64,000 nt of DNA from Sphingomonas aerophila (GTDB taxonomy: Bacteria; Pseudomonadota; Alphaproteobacteria; Sphingomonadales; Sphingomonadaceae): NCBI RefSeq assembly GCF_014199305.1, contig NZ_JACIJK010000002.1:400193-464192 (forward strand), in the 5' to 3' direction. The position numbers were made by a program, and so were the translations under genes. Under the pieces are notes generated by a model. That model saw nothing but the letters and a program-made list of their open reading frames with translations. It was not told the origin of the DNA and made no database searches. Numbering within the stretch: the stretch's first letter is position 1; every line of letters starts with the position of its first letter. This document shows, in pieces, positions 62,870-64,000 of the stretch.

Positions 62870-62957
62870 GGACGCCTCCTATGATCATACCCCAGAGCAT
62901 CCGATCGAACGCCGGTGCCGAGTTCGAAGGCTAACATCGAAGCCGGATCCTCGGCAA

Positions 62958-63065
62958 ATCACCCAAACCCGGACAGTCCCGAAATAGCATCCCAAACGGG
63001 ACGGCATCGCCGATCCTGATCGACCTTCCTTTGTGGGACGGCAGCTCTCGTCCACTGGCAGTCAT
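62958..63065 (+). repeat. Palindromic intergenic repeat, copy 26 (full length)
   Basis: Forward, near-consensus long form: AACCCGGACAGTCCCGAAATAG arm (over 62966-62987), CATCCCAAACGGGAC core, CATCGCCGATCCTGATCG middle, CTTTGTGGGACGGCAGC and TCTCGTCCACTGGCA tail. Confidence 0.85.
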
Positions 63066-63074
63066 TCGGCCGGC

Positions 63075-63425
63075 TTGGCATGGAGAGCTATTGCAGAGTT
63101 CGAGAGCTTAGAGGGTGACGATCGCTGGGATGGAGAGTTCGCCGAAGACTTGGTCGGCTGTACGCTTCTCGCGGGCCTCACCTATGTCGATCACGATAAC
63201 CAGCTGCTTCGGCGTCAGCAGGTTTTTGGAACGGTCGTCTCAGTCGACCGGCAAGCCGGCATCTTGGTTCGGCAGGAAACAGGCGACGATTTCACGATCG
63301 CGCCGGTCCTCGACGCAATCGAGCCTGCGCAGCCCGGCATCTACCAGCTTGCTGACGAAGATACGGCTGTGGAGGACCCGGACTTCACCGCGCTTCTGAC
63401 GATCCGAGCTCCGCTCCGTAGCTAG
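63075..63425 (+). CDS. Conserved hypothetical protein (about 116 aa)
   Basis: The best start is TTG 63075; the frame is open further upstream through repeat copy 26, which was rejected. GDDRWDGEFAEDLVGCTLLAGLTYVD and FGTVVSVDRQAGILVR, IAPVLDAIEPAQPGIYQL, VEDPDFTALLTI match a widespread small uncharacterised family. Soluble. Confidence 0.6.
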   Translation: MAWRAIAEFESLEGDDRWDGEFAEDLVGCTLLAGLTYVDHDNQLLRRQQVFGTVVSVDRQAGILVRQETGDDFTIAPVLDAIEPAQPGIYQLADEDTAVEDPDFTALLTIRAPLRS

Positions 63426-63439
63426 GCAGCCACGTCGGC

Positions 63440-64000
63440 TGTCGCCCGATTGTGTTGAAAAACTCGGCCTTGCAGTAGTTACGGTGGTCTGATTCAATCT
63501 TCGCGAGGCGAGCGGAGACGGACCCATGATGGGCGAGCGGACGGTGGCGCAGGAGCGCTGTTCTACAGCTTCAGCCTGGAGCGGCATGTGCCCGCGGAAC
63601 ACATGTTGCGGTCGATTGACCGGTTCGTGGACCTGTCGAGTATCCGCGAGCACCTGAAGCCTTTCTACAGCGAGGTGGGTCGTCCCTCGATTGACCCGGA
63701 GCTGATGATCCGGATGCTGATCATCGGCTACTGCATGGGTATCCGTTCCGAGCGCCGGTTATGCGACGAGGTGCATCTGAACCTTGCTTATCGCTGGTTC
63801 TGCCGACTGGGGCTGGAGGGCGACGTACCTGACCACTCGACCTTCTCGAAGAACCGTCACGGCCGCTTCCGCGAGAGCGATCTGCTGCGTCGCCTGTTCG
63901 AAACGACGGTTGAGCGCTGCATGGCGGAGGGGTTGGTCGGTGGCGAAGGGTTTGCGGTCGACGCCAGCCTGATCCGGGCCGATGCCAACCGTCAGACCGG
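63440..64000 (+). mobile_element. Left end of an IS1182/IS5-type insertion sequence, cut by the window
   Basis: The left end is estimated near 63440-63455 (TGTGTTGAAAAACTCGG, a terminal-repeat-like sequence), about 80 bases before the transposase gene. The right end is outside the window. Confidence 0.75.
63526..64000 (+). pseudogene. IS1182/IS5-type DDE transposase, frameshifted and incomplete
   Basis: ATG 63526 opens MMGERTVAQE, then one base is missing near 63555. The rest continues in another frame (LFYSFSLERHVPAEHMLRSI, RPSIDPELMIRMLIIGYCMG, SERRLCDEVHLNLAYRWFC, DHSTFSKNRHGRF, GGEGFAVDASLIRADANRQ), which includes the first catalytic Asp region and stays open to the edge of the window. 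The transposase is probably inactive unless a downstream start is used. Confidence 0.8.

Overview
The window looks like chromosome of a high-GC alphaproteobacterium of the Sphingomonadaceae, most likely a Sphingomonas-type organism. The reasons are two large TonB-dependent receptors, a DUF2924/serine-recombinase pair, several BLUF photoreceptors, a YfiR-like protein and many small secreted proteins of sphingomonad style. No rRNA, complete tRNA or CRISPR array was seen.

Layout. 1-4.8 kb: a glycan-use operon (ROK sugar kinase, GH92 alpha-mannosidase, CutC) facing an EEP-family hydrolase. 5.3-10.4 kb: an accessory block with a 202-aa orphan, an NrtR-like regulator behind a palindromic operator, a tyrosine-phosphatase/ADP-ribosylglycohydrolase fusion, DUF2924 and a large serine recombinase. 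10.6-20.9 kb: redox and regulatory genes (Zn-dependent dehydrogenase, alpha/beta hydrolase, YgiD-like dioxygenase, azoreductase with divergent HxlR, DUF1080 protein, two SpoIIAA-like proteins, LysR with divergent metallo-beta-lactamase-fold protein) with several decayed genes (SDR, MarC). 20.9-22.0 kb is a scar containing IS481 and vapC fragments.

22-32 kb is a signalling region: a frameshifted DUF6894 gene, two BLUF proteins, a PAS-GGDEF-EAL protein, a YfiR-TonB receptor-chemoreceptor operon, and a globin-coupled chemoreceptor split by one extra base in a homopolymer. A second DUF6894/BLUF pair sits at 57-59 kb beside a PAS-GAF-PAS hybrid histidine kinase.

32.4-53.4 kb is the most unusual part. 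About 30 short genes, mostly orphans with signal peptides or membrane segments and some resembling immunity proteins (Imm26, DUF4304, HEAT/LRV), are separated by some two dozen copies of one palindromic intergenic repeat. About 24 of 31 genes point the same way as the neighbouring repeats. The repeats, and most genes, flip between 41.6 and 47.4 kb, and a chimeric repeat copy sits at each edge of the flipped block. Two more copies lie at 61.9 and 63.0 kb.

53.8-56.7 kb holds a TonB-dependent receptor and a DUF2946 protein. The window ends inside an IS1182/IS5-type insertion sequence whose transposase has a one-base deletion.
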